Below are positions 1 to 12,232 of a stretch of 64,000 nucleotides of DNA, in pieces. The first letter of the stretch is position 1; the number at the start of each line of letters is the position of its first letter. Below the pieces are notes generated by a model. That model was given only the letters and a program-made list of their open reading frames with translations. It did no database searches and had not been told where the DNA came from. Source of the stretch: Canna indica (lineage: Eukaryota > Streptophyta > Magnoliopsida > Zingiberales > Cannaceae); NCBI GenBank assembly GCA_034359265.1, contig CP136896.1, forward strand, positions 69,389,501-69,453,500. Direction: 5' to 3'. The position numbers and the translations under genes were made by a program.

Positions 1-774
1 GTCCAATAGGCCGGGAAAATTTTGAATAAATTCAACATCTGAAACAGGTTTAGAAAACATTGAGAATTCGTGTGCAGAGATGGAATGTGAAGATGAGAAG
101 GCATGTCAATTCGAGTTACAATCCCACCAATTGACTATTGCACTAGAGAACACAAAAAGTCACACCAATCACTCCATCCACCACCTACATATAACATTGA
201 ATTTTTTGACCACCCAAAATAAGTAAATTAAATTAGCGGTCGCCCTTTTGGATCTAGTAAAGGATTTTTTGTGAGAAAAAATATATTAAGCATGCATGGA
301 ATGAAAAAATGAAAAAAAAAAAAAAAAAACTTATGAAGGGGATTTTCAAAATAATGGAGTTATGAATTTGCAAAGGAAATTAAAGAAAAACAAAACAAAA
401 AGAAAGGGGGAGACTTAGAATGGTTGTGATAGTCTTAGCTTTAATTATGATGCAGACAACCATTGCGAAGGGGTCATCACATTTTTTGGAGAAATGATAG
501 TCAAATGCCAATGATCTAGTTTTGAAATGGTGGATGTCATCACTCTCAAATTAAAGGCAAAGTTGTCAATTTGACTTGCGTTAATTTTTCTGCAACTTGT
601 CCTTTTCCTTACGTCCTTGGTACTATAATTTCTTTCATTTTAATTACTAGCTAGTGCAAGACTTGGCCATGTCATTATTATATTAAAATAATTGGACGAG
701 TCGTTTATCTTTACAATTAATTAATTATTTATGTATTTATTTATAATAAAGATGAAATTGGCATCGACTTAGGA
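1..774. other. AT-rich non-coding stretch
   Basis: No reading frame of convincing length or family resemblance is visible on either strand. The stretch is AT-rich with short A and T runs, including an A-run near 309-330. No repeat boundary could be set. Confidence 0.5.
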
Positions 775-1328
775 GGTGTTTGGTACAAGATAATCTATCC
801 AGACTAACGAGCGAGAATCCAATTTTAAATTACTTGAGTATATTACATTGACATGTTTAATTGGATCAAATTATTAGCAAACAATATTGCATTGGTAATT
901 TAGATTATCATCAAACTAGCATGTAGATAATTCCCATGAAAGATGTCTAAATAAATTACCATCCAAGTGAAAATTTTATTATTTTTTAAACAAAAATACC
1001 CTCTCCCCCAACAAAAATACTCTTAGTCTCATCTCTCCCCTTCTTCTTTTCCTTTTCATGTTGCAATCCCATCTCATATTTTTTTATTTTAAATTTAAAT
1101 TTAAATTTTTTTATTTGTCATCGGTCGGCGACGATGAGTTATCATTAGTCGTTAGCCATGGGGTTTTGCCAGATTGCGTGTCGTGGGTATCAAATACTGT
1201 GAGGTTATATTAATCAATTTTATTTGAAAGGTATTTAAGTAAAAAAATTATTTTCGAATAATCTTATTATCGTACCAAACATAAAAATATAAATAATGAG
1301 TAAGATTGTCTATGTATACCAAACACTA
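775..1328. mobile_element. MITE-like inverted-repeat element
   Basis: The left edge reads GGTGTTTGGTACAAGATAAT. The right edge ends TATACCAAACACT, whose reverse complement begins AGTGTTTGGTATA, so the outer ~12 bases form an imperfect terminal inverted repeat. A second TACCAAACAT lies near 1273. The interior is AT-rich and non-coding. No clear target duplication was found, so the superfamily is not assigned. Confidence 0.4.
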
Positions 1329-3006
1329 TAATATGATATTACTAATAGTCTAAAAGATAATTATTTATATTAATGATAATATAAATTGCTTGATAATTTA
1401 TTTGACAATGCACCAAATTTGACCAAAAGAACTATGTTTTTTTCCTTCGACTTGCAATTCATGTGTATATTCTGACAAAAAAAAGTATTCTTGATTGGTC
1501 GATGAATTAAATCAACAATTCAAATTAAATTTATAGGACTGAGTTAACTTTTTGAAACATTAGTGACTAAATCAAAATTAACGCAATTAGAAAACACTAG
1601 ACATTGGATAAAACTAAAATAAGAAGAAAAAGAAATAGAAAAGGGCCAAATAATATATATATATATATTCAAAGGTATGAAACCATATGGCATGTAAAAA
1701 TGTAAAATATTAGCGAAGAATAGGTTGATTAATTAATGACTTTATTGTCTGATTGTGGTTCACGTTCCACGTACAGGAATGGGTGTTAGGTCAAATAGTC
1801 AAAGAAAGGTGGGTCAACTGTTGAATGTGACGGTTATGGGTCGGACCACAATCCACCCACCGTTGTCGGGTCGCCCCAAGACTTCGCATCATGGCTCGAC
1901 CGAACGCTCTCCCAATTTCGACCGGGACCCACCCGTTCGTTTGTCTGTCTCGTTGCGATCCACGAGTTATATTCCCCTCTCCCTCTCTCAAATGGAATTT
2001 GCAAGCCCACCAATTTGTTTCGCAAAGGAAGATTTTTCTTGAAATGCTCAATTATTTAATTCAATGCATAAAGATCTTCTAATTATGCAGCACCAGGATT
2101 TCTTCAAGTGACAAGTCATAACTCATAAGCCACAAGAGTCAACGCCGTAGAAATGGCGGGGGTTGACTATATACCTGCATCTCGATTCTCGATTGGTGGG
2201 GGCTGGGACAAATGTAGTGGGAGAATTCCATTGCCCAAATGTAGCGTAGGATGTAGTGGGCACACAGTATTTTGCTCTTTTATGCTGCCTTTTTGCCTAC
2301 TTTTACTTGGAACGTAGACAACAGCTAATAGCCTAATACTAATATGCACAGTGGAAACTGGAAAGTAACATCTAGCAAATGCTTGCTTAGTTGGAGAACA
2401 GCCATCTCTGCTCTGCCCTTTCTCATCCACAATCAATTGCAATTTCAAAGCTTTTTATTTCTTTTCCATTTCAAACTCAACACAATGAAAAAGGGTTGCA
2501 GGAAGATGAATGGGTTGCTTTTCACAAACCACCTCTCACTTCCTTTGTAATGAAGATTGTCTTCAGAGTTTTGAAGTCCATCACTAAACATATAGTTATG
2601 TTACTTAGGTATATTGGGCATCATAATAAATACCAAAAAGGAAAGATAAGATGGCAAGCCTTGGCCTGGGCTTTTAAGTAGCCCCAAACTATATATTATC
2701 AGCTAGCTTGGACTTGGACCTTCTCGACCAAAATTGTTTTAACTTAAAACTTACACCATCAAATATGACATGTGATCTTTTGATTAGTATTTCCAGCTTA
2801 TAATCTGAGCAATTAGTGGTGCCATAGAAAAATAGACGAAAAATCCATTGCATATGCATAATGCTACTGTGAATGAGATGGTCAATATTGGTAGCTAGAA
2901 AATGTTCTAAGTTGAATTTTGCATAAAAGTGTCACCTTCGTATATAAGTGTCCAAGTTGCACGTCACTGAGCAATGTAAATAGACGACGGTGACATTCTT
3001 TTTAAG
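1329..3006. other. Non-coding; GC-richer island near 1760-2000
   Basis: Most of this is AT-rich DNA. Between about 1760 and 2000 the composition becomes GC-richer, and short frames open on both strands. None of them resembles a known family and none carries plausible splice junctions. It could be a promoter-like fragment or an old insertion. Confidence 0.4.
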
Positions 3007-3179
3007 TAAGACACCAAATAAAATTTTAAGATGCAGAATTAAAAAGATTTGAGTGAATATTTAAGAGAGAGAAAAATATTAGGTCTCTTCCATGTAAGAC
3101 ACCAAATAAAATCTACGATGCAGAATTAAAAAAATTTGAATCAGTATTCAAGAGAGAAAAATATTAGGTCTCTTTCATA
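3007..3179. repeat. Tandem duplication, ~88-bp unit, two copies
   Basis: Two adjacent copies both begin TAAGACACCAAATAAAAT and both end in AAATATTAGGTCTCT followed by TTCAT or TCCAT-type sequence. Copy one is 3007-3094 and copy two is 3095-3179. They differ by scattered substitutions and small indels. No coding potential is visible. Confidence 0.75.
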
Positions 3180-3415
3180 TATATATATATCTTTTTGTGT
3201 ATTTGTGTTCTCCTGGTACAAGAGAGAATGTTATTATTATTTTTTTGTATTTTGAGATATTATAATTTTTCCACTTGGTAAATATAAAATCTTTATTTTT
3301 ATCCAAAATATTTGTGTCTTGTTTTAGCTTTCTAACTTTAAATTTTAGCTATTCCATAACTACAAAGTCAATGATGAAGCCTCTTTTTGCTATGTCAAGG
3401 GTAACAAATTAAGTA

Positions 3416-3951
3416 AGGGTGTGCAGGAGTACCGAGTAAACTCGAAACCGGTTGGAATCGACCCGATTGGATAGGTTCCTAGTAGAACTGAATTAAATTC
3501 GAATAGTGTCCAGGATAAGAATTTAGAAACCAATTAAAACCGATTCTAGTTCCGGATCCAACACATCAGGTATCCGGAATCGAAATTGATACCCAAAACC
3601 TGTTCATTTATAGGTTCCACGGTACATGTTCCAACAAGGGTACCTTGTTGGAACCTGTACATTTATAGGTTCCAGAACATGTTCCAACAGGATACCCTAT
3701 TGGAACTTATTCATTTATAGATTTCATGACAAATTCAAACATGATACCCGGAACCTATACCTTGAAACATGTATATAAACAAATTCCAATAAGGTACCCA
3801 AAATCGGAATCAAAATCTGTGATTTCGGATAGGGTCCGATTCCAGGTTCCAACAAGATATAGTCCAATTTCAAAACTTAAGAACCGATCCTATACAGGGT
3901 AGGGTCCGGGTATCATTAAAAAAAAAACAAATTATCCAAACCGCTCACCCC
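3416..3951. mobile_element. TA-flanked GGGTG(T/A)GC-type repeat element
   Basis: The left edge is AGGGTGTGCAGG, preceded by TA at 3414-3415. The right edge CGCTCACCCC is followed by TA at 3952-3953, so the ends are imperfect inverted repeats next to a possible TA duplication. The inside carries degenerate GGTTCC/GGAACC repeats and a hairpin at 3628-3654: arm GTTCCAACAAGG, loop of 3, arm CCTTGTTGGAAC. The element at 55662-56258 has the same kind of ends. Confidence 0.5.
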
Positions 3952-4269
3952 TAAAATTAAGCACCAAATGCATACATTAAATATAGCATAGCATAATTAA
4001 TATATATATATATATACCGCCTTAATCTAATTAATATTCTCCAATTTAATTGGTTGACATTCAATTGAAACGACCGACGTCCCTCTTGTCCATCACTTGA
4101 CTCCATTAATCAGCGAGCATACTTGTTAATAATGCTCTTCATTATGTCGACATCCATTAAGCACAAACTTGTCTTCGTCGCCTTGAGTAATTAATTAATC
4201 CAAACCTGCGAGAGTGTAAGTAAATGGCAAATGAAACAATTAGGAATGAGCTTATATATAAAGAATGAA

Positions 4270-5614
4270 TTAAGCAATAAACCATGATGAGCAATTTGTA
4301 GTACCCAATCTTAACTCAAGTCTGGGGTTGGATGAAGCTGATCCATCTTTTTCCATGTCTTTGAGTGTCCGAACTCTTGCAATCTGCAATACTTTAGATA
4401 AGTTAGAGCCTATACTAACATACTGACATGATTTGATGATTCTTGCATGCTGAGAATACTTTAATCATAGTTTTCATCTAATTCATTTTTCATGCTAAAA
4501 GTACGTTGTTTTAGAACTTTTGATGCTAAAAGCACAAAAGTGAGATCTACATGCTTACTTGAGCTGCAAGATGTTAACTGCATTAGCTAATAACAATGCA
4601 TTATAAGAGAGCTAATTAAATCAAATCATATATACCTTGTCATAAAGAACGTATCTCTCTTGTTGGTGATCTCTTACCTTCAAATGATTAAGAAAAGATT
4701 AGCAACATGTATATTTAGAAAACGAGAGATAATGAAATATATGGAAGAAAAGCATCGAACTAAATATATATATAAATGAAAAAAATAAAGAAACCATGGC
4801 TTCAAGCTTGTTGATCTGCCCTCCTATTTTCCTGTCCATCTCCACTCGAACTTTTCCGATGGCCATCTCCAGGCTGTTCTCCAGCATCCCCAGATCCGGC
4901 AGCGAGTACTGCTCTCCCTCATCAACCTTCATAAATCTATTCAATATTCCCAACCAATTAAATTAATTCATTAAACTCACATGCATACATATACTGACAC
5001 TGACTACAGGAAATAAAACACACCTGAGCTCTCTTTCTAAAGTATCACACAGTTTCTCCACCTTCACTATCTCAGCATTCCTCTCCTGTACGATTCCATA
5101 TCAACTAAATTATTAATTATCCGAGCATGCATATATGCAATCACTGCAGATTCTTTAACCCACAATTTGTTTCTGAATGCGATGAATATTGAGAAGGAAA
5201 GAAAGAGTAAATGTATACCAAGAGGTAGTGATCTGTCCAAATCTTTGTATGGGTGGACACCTCATATCTTTCTATGAGCGCCTTGGCACTGAATATGTAA
5301 TTGCAATTAGTATATATATGGAGAGAGAGAGAGAGAGAGAGAGAGAAGAGTATTTTATAGTGATGTAAAAAAATGAGCACAAAAACCAAGATGGAAGGGG
5401 AATTAGGAAGAAAAAGAGACGACCTGGGAACAGAAGGGGAGTGGTAGTGGTAGAGCTTGCCGGAAGAGGAAAAGAGGAGGAGGAGGAGGTCGGCGTCGCA
5501 GAGGACAGCGAGCTCCCGGGCTTTCTTGAAGAGGCCATCTCTTCTTTTATAGAAAGTGGACTGCCTTTGAATCGGATTGTCGATCCTCTTTATCTCCGTC
5601 CGCCCTCTCCCCAT
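4270..5614 (-). CDS. MIKC-type MADS-box transcription factor (six exons)
   Basis: This is a sequence-specific transcription factor that would act as a dimer in the nucleus on CArG-box DNA. Exons on the minus strand are 5614-5424, 5288-5219, 5085-5024, 4936-4795, 4677-4636 and 4383-4270. All have GT-AG borders and joined frames, giving 206 residues. Residues 1 to ~61 are the MADS domain ([14 protein letters not shown], then [20 protein letters not shown]). A shortened I region ([10 protein letters not shown]) and a coiled-coil K domain follow over roughly residues 85-170. The tail after the K domain is only ~35 residues and ends near LELRLG. Exon 4, at 142 nt, looks like a fusion of the usual ~100- and 42-nt K exons. 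Tyr replaces the common Ser in TFSKRR (TFYKRR). The I/K region looks most like Bsister proteins to me, but SVP/other clades are not excluded. Expression cannot be judged. Confidence 0.85.
5320..5347. repeat. (GA)n microsatellite in MADS intron 1
   Basis: An uninterrupted GA run sits inside the 135-nt first intron of the MADS gene, next to a short TA run. On the transcribed strand it is a CT tract upstream of the intron 1 acceptor, so it adds to the pyrimidine-rich stretch there. Confidence 0.85.
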
Positions 5615-6720
5615 CGCTCTCGATCGGCGTCGCCAACCCCTGGGCTCGAGCGAGCAACCCTGGACACTCCAAGAAACTTACATCAATTTGGCAATGCCCG
5701 CATTCAACACCGGAAAGTCGACGCAAATAAATGCCCCTTCTCTTCCGCAGGGAGTGCGTGCGTGTCAGCGCGCGCCCTTCGATCCACCGGCCAAAACTCT
5801 CTCGTCCAACTCTTGTGATGTCCGATGTGAGAGTTCCTTAGCGAAAGCAGCTGCACCACCCTGCACTCTGCAGCAGCAGCAGCCAGGTGTGGGAGAAGGA
5901 GAAAAGTAACAAGCACGTTCCTCCGGAATCAAATGCAGCACAGACTTGGCGAACGTACGTACTCCTCCTAAATTAACCGTCGGTCTATCGCCATTTCCCT
6001 TCATCATTCATTTTTGTTCATCATCCGTCCACTTTATATATATATGGTGAGGGAGAGGGATCAGAAATTATATGCAGGCAAAAGTGACAACATTTGAAGC
6101 TTGAACTGGATGCGTGTTGCCGTAGTTTGCTTGACTTAGCTTGTCTGATTCTGAAGAGCTATATGTAGCTACGCTTCAGAAAGGGATCACTCGAATCCTC
6201 GAGGGCTTAGTGGGACTGATCAGAGAATTGAAGGGACAAATGGTCAATTGTTTTAAGTAGAGGAAACTAATAAGATGAATCTAATCAATGGGATGCTGCT
6301 GCTGGATGCAGATTTTTCTTTTCATCAAAATCTTGGATGGATAGATAGGACGAGATTGAAGCAGTGGGTATGTGCAGGATTGGGTAAGGCAGTGGTATTC
6401 CCAGAAGGGAAAGGAAGGAGATGAGGTTGGTGAGGCTTGGAAGCATTTCCAAAAAAAGGAAGGATTTGGACAGGGAAAAGATCCAAAGGTACGCGGGGGT
6501 TGGATTCGGACAAGCCCCATCGGTTCTCTCTCCCCGCTACCTCTGTCCGTGATTAAGACGGCACGAGACGACATGACATATCACCGCTTTTCCGTGATAA
6601 AGTAATTTACATTTAAACACAAAGGTGACTCATTAATTATTCATATACAGTGTTCACACAACACTGTTCGTACTTTTGGAAGTCGAGCTGTCTTAGGTAG
6701 ATACATTGGTTGGGTTACGT
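5615..6720. other. MADS upstream region, then unassigned DNA
   Basis: The 300 bases just upstream of the MADS start codon are GC-rich and should hold its promoter and 5' leader. I found no clear TATA box there. Open frames on both strands between 5700 and 6600 have no family resemblance and are probably chance frames in GC-richer DNA. Confidence 0.4.
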
Positions 6721-6728
6721 ATTTAGTA

Positions 6729-7176
6729 GGGTTTAAGAATGATTTTTACTCCACTAGGATAAAAATATTTTTTAATTTTTTTAAATTAATTTTTACTCTT
6801 AAATGAACAAAAATAATTAAAAAAATATTCTTAGACTATTAAAAACGAACAAGAATACACTTAATTATTTTTTTGATAAAATTTTTATTTTTAAATAAAT
6901 AAATAAAAATTAAAAAAATAATATTTTTACTCGTGCCTAAATATAGAAAGAATTTTTTTCTTAAAAATTGATAAAAATACTAATACTTTTTAACTATTTT
7001 CGTTTATCTAAGAGTAAAAAAGTTATCAAAAAAAATAAATTTATTAATATTTTTACTCATTTTTAATAGTTCGATAATATTTTTTAATTATTTTCATTTA
7101 TTTAAATATAAAAATTAATCAAAAAATATTTTAAAAATATTTTTACTCAACCAGAACAAAAATTACCCCCTAACCC
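6729..7176. mobile_element. MITE with 8-bp target duplication (hAT-size)
   Basis: The flanks are identical 8-mers, ATTTAGTA at 6721-6728 and 7177-7184. The left end starts GGGTTTAAGAATGATTTTTA and the right end, reverse complemented, starts GGGTTAGGGGGTAATTTTTG, an imperfect inverted repeat. The 448-bp interior has no coding capacity and carries many TTTTTACTC/GAGTAAAAA motifs in both orientations. An 8-bp duplication fits hAT-derived elements, but the terminal bases are not diagnostic. Confidence 0.55.
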
Positions 7177-8514
7177 ATTTAGTAAAAATAAAACAGCAAT
7201 CTTTCAAAAAGTCGAGCTCCTCATCCCTATTTTCCATTATTGATTTGTTCTTTAAATTTTCTCAAGAAAAACAATAATTTTATATTGATACGCAATGAAT
7301 CGGCCCTGTACCAATAAAATGTACAACTTTTAATTTTAAAGAATAGTTTTGATTTTATTAAGACGGTCAATATATATTTTTTATTCTCTCAATAAATATT
7401 GATATACAATGTATTTATTTTTGAAGTTGATACATGTTTCCAATCTCAAAGTCATATATGGGGATTTCAAATTGAAAGCCGTCTCACTTTCTATTAGAGA
7501 TGCCAAATATTCAAATAATCATATATGTTATTTATTAACATGATGATCTCTTTGGTATTGTATCTCTTTCTCTTTGGTATTATATCTCTTTTGCTTTTGT
7601 TTTGTTTTAGTATTGTATCTTTTCACCCATTTCTTCTTCTTAATTAGTTCTACCCTTAGTATTTTTCAACACTCTTGATAAATATAAGATTTTTTTCTAA
7701 AAATAAATGATGATCCGTAGTTAAAGTCAAGATGCGACAAAAGGAGTACGGTAGATCAAATTTGATTTGCTTAGATTAAGTGGATAATATTTGTTGTATC
7801 ATTCTAAATATTTTCCTTCGTATATAAAATATTTGTATCTTGCTCAAACTTGTATATGACATAATTTCTTTGATAAAATTATTTTGAGGGATTTAATCAT
7901 ATTGCATTTGACTTGTACCATTCAATTACATTTAATCAACAATTGAGTTACACTTGGTAATAATTTTAATATCATTTAGAATGACAATAATAAAATGCTC
8001 CAATGATTTCACATTACTTAAAACATACTCAATGATTTTATTCATTTTAACACTTTATTAAACATTATATATATATATATATATATATAATTACTAAATT
8101 ACATTTCAATAGTACTCTAAATTATTACTAAATTACTATTACTAAATTTTTAAATATTATAATAATGTGAATTTACAAAATACCTTTTAAAAATGTTTTA
8201 TAATCCAATTTAGATTTTTTTTCATAAATTATATTAACAAATAATATTTCAATCTAATACATTTCAAACTTTTGGTCTAATTTTTTTTTGAACTCTTAAG
8301 ATATTTTTATTATAAAACTATATTTCATAAATTATAATTATTATATTTATATTTATATATTTTTTTGGCAAAAATCTATAAAGCATCAAACTTTTGCAAA
8401 GAGAGTAAAATGAGAATTATTACTTTTTGGTTCTGGTTTTAAAAAAAGCCTCTATGATTTCGGGAATTGCGGCAAAAGTAATTCCAAATCCGAAAATCAC
8501 TTAAAATAAAAATA

Positions 8515-8516
<2 letters not shown>

Positions 8517-8548
<32 letters not shown>
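8517..8548. repeat. (TA)n microsatellite
   Basis: An uninterrupted alternating AT run of about 32 bases in AT-rich intergenic DNA. Confidence 0.85.
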
Positions 8549-8551
<3 letters not shown>

Positions 8552-10548
8552 AATATAATAAGAATTAATTATTTTTTAAACGATAATATCCTTTAGGTAT
8601 TCTTATGTTTTGCATTTTGTTGCTTGAAAATTTACTCTAAAACATCACTTTTGTCGTTGCAACATCCTCTTATTCATTCAATCATTCTAAATTTAATCAA
8701 TTACTCGAAATAATGCTCGATTATGACTTGCACACTAGCTCTTATAAAAACTCAACTGATGAAGGCCATATCATATCACATAATCACACATAAATCGTGT
8801 TGGATTGAAAAGTACCAGTAGACCGATCGACATCTTAGAGTAGGGCAAGATTTATAGAAGTCTATTCAAACTTAGTTGATACTTGATAGATGATAAACTA
8901 TTAGTTCTAATTCATACTCGAAGTCTATTCAAACTTACTATAAATTAATATCCTTTTAGTTCTAATTCAATTTGGTTGTTTTATATATATTTACCGTATT
9001 TCCTTTTTCATAGTCGAAGTTAAGCTCAAACTCATCTATTATTAATGGCTCACGAGAGATATGTCATTACAAGTCCGTCATCTCAGGGATCACCCTTATC
9101 CCATTATGGGCAACATCCTCACGAGATTGGTGGGCAACGTTATCAATTCCACATGCAACAAATATGCACACGACACACCTCATGTAACCACTACATGATG
9201 ACGTTGAAATAGCGAGAAGCGACGCTTCAGCACCGACTAATCCTCTCCCCTGAAGCTAGACTCCCAACGTCGAATAGACAATTTGGAGGCTAAAAATCAA
9301 TGTCTAACAACGCAAATCAAGATGCTAACGCGATCCTCTGACGGGAACAATAGCGTGTGTTTACTTTGTTTTTTTTATATATTACTTTTTGTGTTTAGTC
9401 GTCGATAATTTTCAAATGATAACTTCTAATTCAATGATGATTAATTAACGGTATTAGTAATTTACTATTACATGGATAACATTTTTCTTTTTTATGAATG
9501 CAACGATATTGTTACAAAGATTTCTACATCAACAAAAAGCAATTGGATATATTTTTTATAAAGCTACGATTGATTAGTGAAAAAAAATGAAATCAAAATA
9601 AATTTTAGGATCCTATTAAATGATCATTAGTTTCACCATTTAAATTTATAGGGACTAAAGTGTACAATGAAATAAATTTAAATGTCAAAGTAAAAAACAA
9701 CCATTATATCTAACTAAACGTTTTAATTATTCGTTCTCAAATTTATTGAAAATCTTTTACATTTTTAAGTTAATTTGAAAATTTGTGAACTTATTTCACT
9801 TCTATATATACCTCTATATTAATTAATTATTTTATTAACTCTAAGCAATTTATGTTTTTGGCATTTTTTTTAATATACTTCGGGGATAAATTTAATATTT
9901 TTCTCTATAAAAATATAAAGATATTTAAAAATATATTTTAAAAATTAAATTTATATCCTTCCAACTTTGAATTAAATCAATTGGATTGCATTCGGACCAC
10001 AGCGAGGAGAAGAGAGCAAAATAAAAATAGTGGCTTTCCTATTTTCATGGAATTCTAGCATCATCATTTTTTATCTAAACAAGAAAAGATCTCGCGCTAC
10101 GCAACGAGATCCAAACAATTTTATAAAATATTTTAAATTAATAATAATAAAATTAATTCTATATTAATATATAATAAATAGAATATAATTATACATTAAG
10201 ATATAAAAATAATATTATTTATTAATAGGGCTAGACATATATATCAATTTTTCAATAGTAAACTTAAATTCAATCGTATTAATAAATTGTTAATATTCTA
10301 GATAATGAAAATATAATAAATGTGGATACAATTTTAAAACTTACACGAAATTAACTAATTAAGGGTAATAAAACTAAATGTCTACGTCTTTTAAAATAGT
10401 AAAATAAAAATAGATAATAGAAATAATAATTAGTATAACATTAATCTAAATTTGGATCATATTTACTAAAAAAATGCCCTAACTTCTCATGTACCACTTG
10501 TCATATATACTATTTGATTACCATTTCATTTAGTTCATTACGACATCC

Positions 10549-10549
<1 letters not shown>

Positions 10550-10582
<33 letters not shown>
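10550..10582. repeat. (TA)n microsatellite
   Basis: An uninterrupted alternating TA run of about 32 bases in AT-rich intergenic DNA, about 650 bp before the CACTA transposon. Confidence 0.85.
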
Positions 10583-10588
<6 letters not shown>

Positions 10589-11229
10589 AGGTATTTATAA
10601 TTGATTTGTAGACTAATTTAAAAATCAGTAAAAACCATCAATGAAATCAAGTTAATATAAAATAATATATAACTAAATAAAATATAAAATAACGATAGTA
10701 ATAATAAATAATATAAAATATACAGTATATAAGAAAAATAAAATAAGTAATTGAAAAATATAAGTATAATTAGCCTATTTTAAAGTTTGAATTTTCGAAG
10801 AAAAAAATGATACATCAATCCAACTAAAAAAATTTACTCTGAAATGATAAAACTTGAATAAAATTAAAGAAAATAAAAATAAAATATTATATATTTAATA
10901 AACTATAACACACAATAAGACAACATCAATAATAATTAATATAATAAATAAATATGGTATATAATATATATTCATTATATAATTATATAATAAAATATAC
11001 TACTAATATATAGTTGTTTCAATCAAATTCGCTAAGAAAATACAAAATACAAATCAAAATAAAAATTTTGATGAAAGAAATCAAAAAATCTTATTATAAA
11101 ATAGATCAAAATTTGATGAATGAACTTGAGGGATCGGCATCAATTTTGGCACCAATTTTCCAATAGTTATCCTATATATATATAAAATTGACATTTAATC
11201 CCACGTAAGCATAGTTTTTTTTGGACTTA

Positions 11230-11545
11230 CACTACTACAAACTTGGTCTTCAGCAACGGCTATCAGCAACGGCCGCTCAAGCCGTTGCTATTTGCAACGG
11301 CATTCGTACGGCCGCTCGAGCCGTTGCAGATATATGTATCTGCAACGGCGTTCTAACGGAAAACCGAGCCGTTGCTGATTATTTTAATTATCAGCAACGG
11401 CTTTCGGACGGAAAGGCGAGCCGTTGCTGATTTTTTAATTTTCAGCAACGGCTTTCTAACGGATAAGTGAGCCGTTGCTGATGATAACTTATCAGCAACG
11501 GCTTTCTAACGGGCGAGTGAGCCGTTGCTGATAAGTTTATATAGG
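11230..11545. repeat. Left TIR and subterminal repeat array
   Basis: After the terminal CACTACTA there is an array of CAGCAACGGC and its complement GCCGTTGCTGA. They alternate so that each unit is itself a short palindrome; units near 11400-11530 share CAGCAACGGCTTTCTAACGG. In CACTA elements such subterminal motifs are the binding sites of the TNP1/TNPA-type protein. That this is their role here is inferred from the family. Confidence 0.85.
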
Positions 11546-11860
11546 GCACCAGTCGCGCGCCCGACCCTTCTTCCTCCCGCTTCTGCCGCCGCCGCTCCTG
11601 CCGACCTTCGCCGCTGCTGCCGTTGCTGCCGACGCCGACGCCTCTCGCCGACGCCTCTCGCCGCCGCGCCGCTGCCGCTGCCGCTGTCGCTGCTGCCGGT
11701 ATGTTGATCGGCCGGAGATGCTAAAATCCGACCGAAACCCTATTTCTAGGGTTTCGGCCGGCGGCGGTCGGCCTATGGCCGCCGCCGAACCTTCTACAGT
11801 GGCCGGACAGTGTGTCCGGCCACTGTACGCCGGCGCCGGAGGGTGGACTCCGGCGCCGGA

Positions 11861-11890
<30 letters not shown>
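11546..11890. promoter_or_regulatory. GC-rich leader with three hairpins and (TA)n
   Basis: A GC- and CpG-rich block follows the left array. Three perfect hairpins come in a row. The first is 11732-11757 (CCGAAACCCTA, 4-nt loop, TAGGGTTTCGG), which contains telo-box-like AAACCCTA. The second is 11795-11827 (15-nt arms around TACAGTGGCCGGACA, 3-nt loop). The third is 11830-11859 (CCGGCGCCGGAG, 6-nt loop). A (TA)n run of about 28 bases follows at 11861-11888. Position suggests the element's promoter or leader; this is inferred. Confidence 0.5.
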
Positions 11891-11892
<2 letters not shown>

Positions 11893-11998
11893 TTGAAATT
11901 GTTAATTAATTATTTTATAAATGTTAATTAATTGTTTAGATTAATTGTTTAGATTAATTGTTTAATTTGTTAGATTAATTATTAGGGTTTCGATTAAT

Positions 11999-12232
11999 TT
12001 CGGACGCGCGCCGGAATCGTCCACTTCGGACGCGCGCCGGAATCGTCCAATTCGGACTCGCGCCGGAATCGTCCACTTCGGACGCGCGCCGGAATCGTCC
12101 AATTCGGACTCGCGCCGGAATCGTCCACTTCGGACGCGCGCCAGAATCGTCCAATTCGGACTCGCGCCGGAATCGTCCACTTCGGACTCGCGCCGGAATC
12201 GTCCACTTCGGACGCGCGCCGAAATCGTCCAA
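11999..12232. repeat. 26-bp minisatellite, nine copies
   Basis: Nine back-to-back 26-bp units begin TTCGGAC and contain GCCGGAATCGTCCA. Variation is mainly G/T at one position (GACGCG or GACTCG) and C/A at the last base, and the variants tend to alternate. A tenth, broken unit follows. Because 26 is not a multiple of three and the unit lacks minus-strand stops, all three minus frames stay open across it. I take that as a by-product of the repeat. Confidence 0.93.

Larger units (their letters stand above)
7185..11226. other. AT-rich intergenic region
   Basis: About 4 kb without a recognisable gene. It contains TA runs near 8068-8088, 8517-8548 and 10550-10582. A less AT-rich patch lies around 9040-9360, but I could not match it to a gene or element. 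It ends at the TTA duplication that borders the CACTA transposon. Confidence 0.5.

Noticed and set aside
2167..2681. Short frames on both strands near 2.2-2.7 kb
   Set aside because: Under 100 codons, no conserved motifs, no splice continuity.
5441..5909. Plus-strand frames over the MADS start
   Set aside because: Antisense to the MADS exon and its GC-rich leader; no domain is recognisable.
11525..11909. Two short plus-strand frames in the CACTA leader
   Set aside because: Low-complexity GC-rich translations (Ala/Pro/Arg/Leu runs) without family resemblance. They start at non-ATG codons or lack context.
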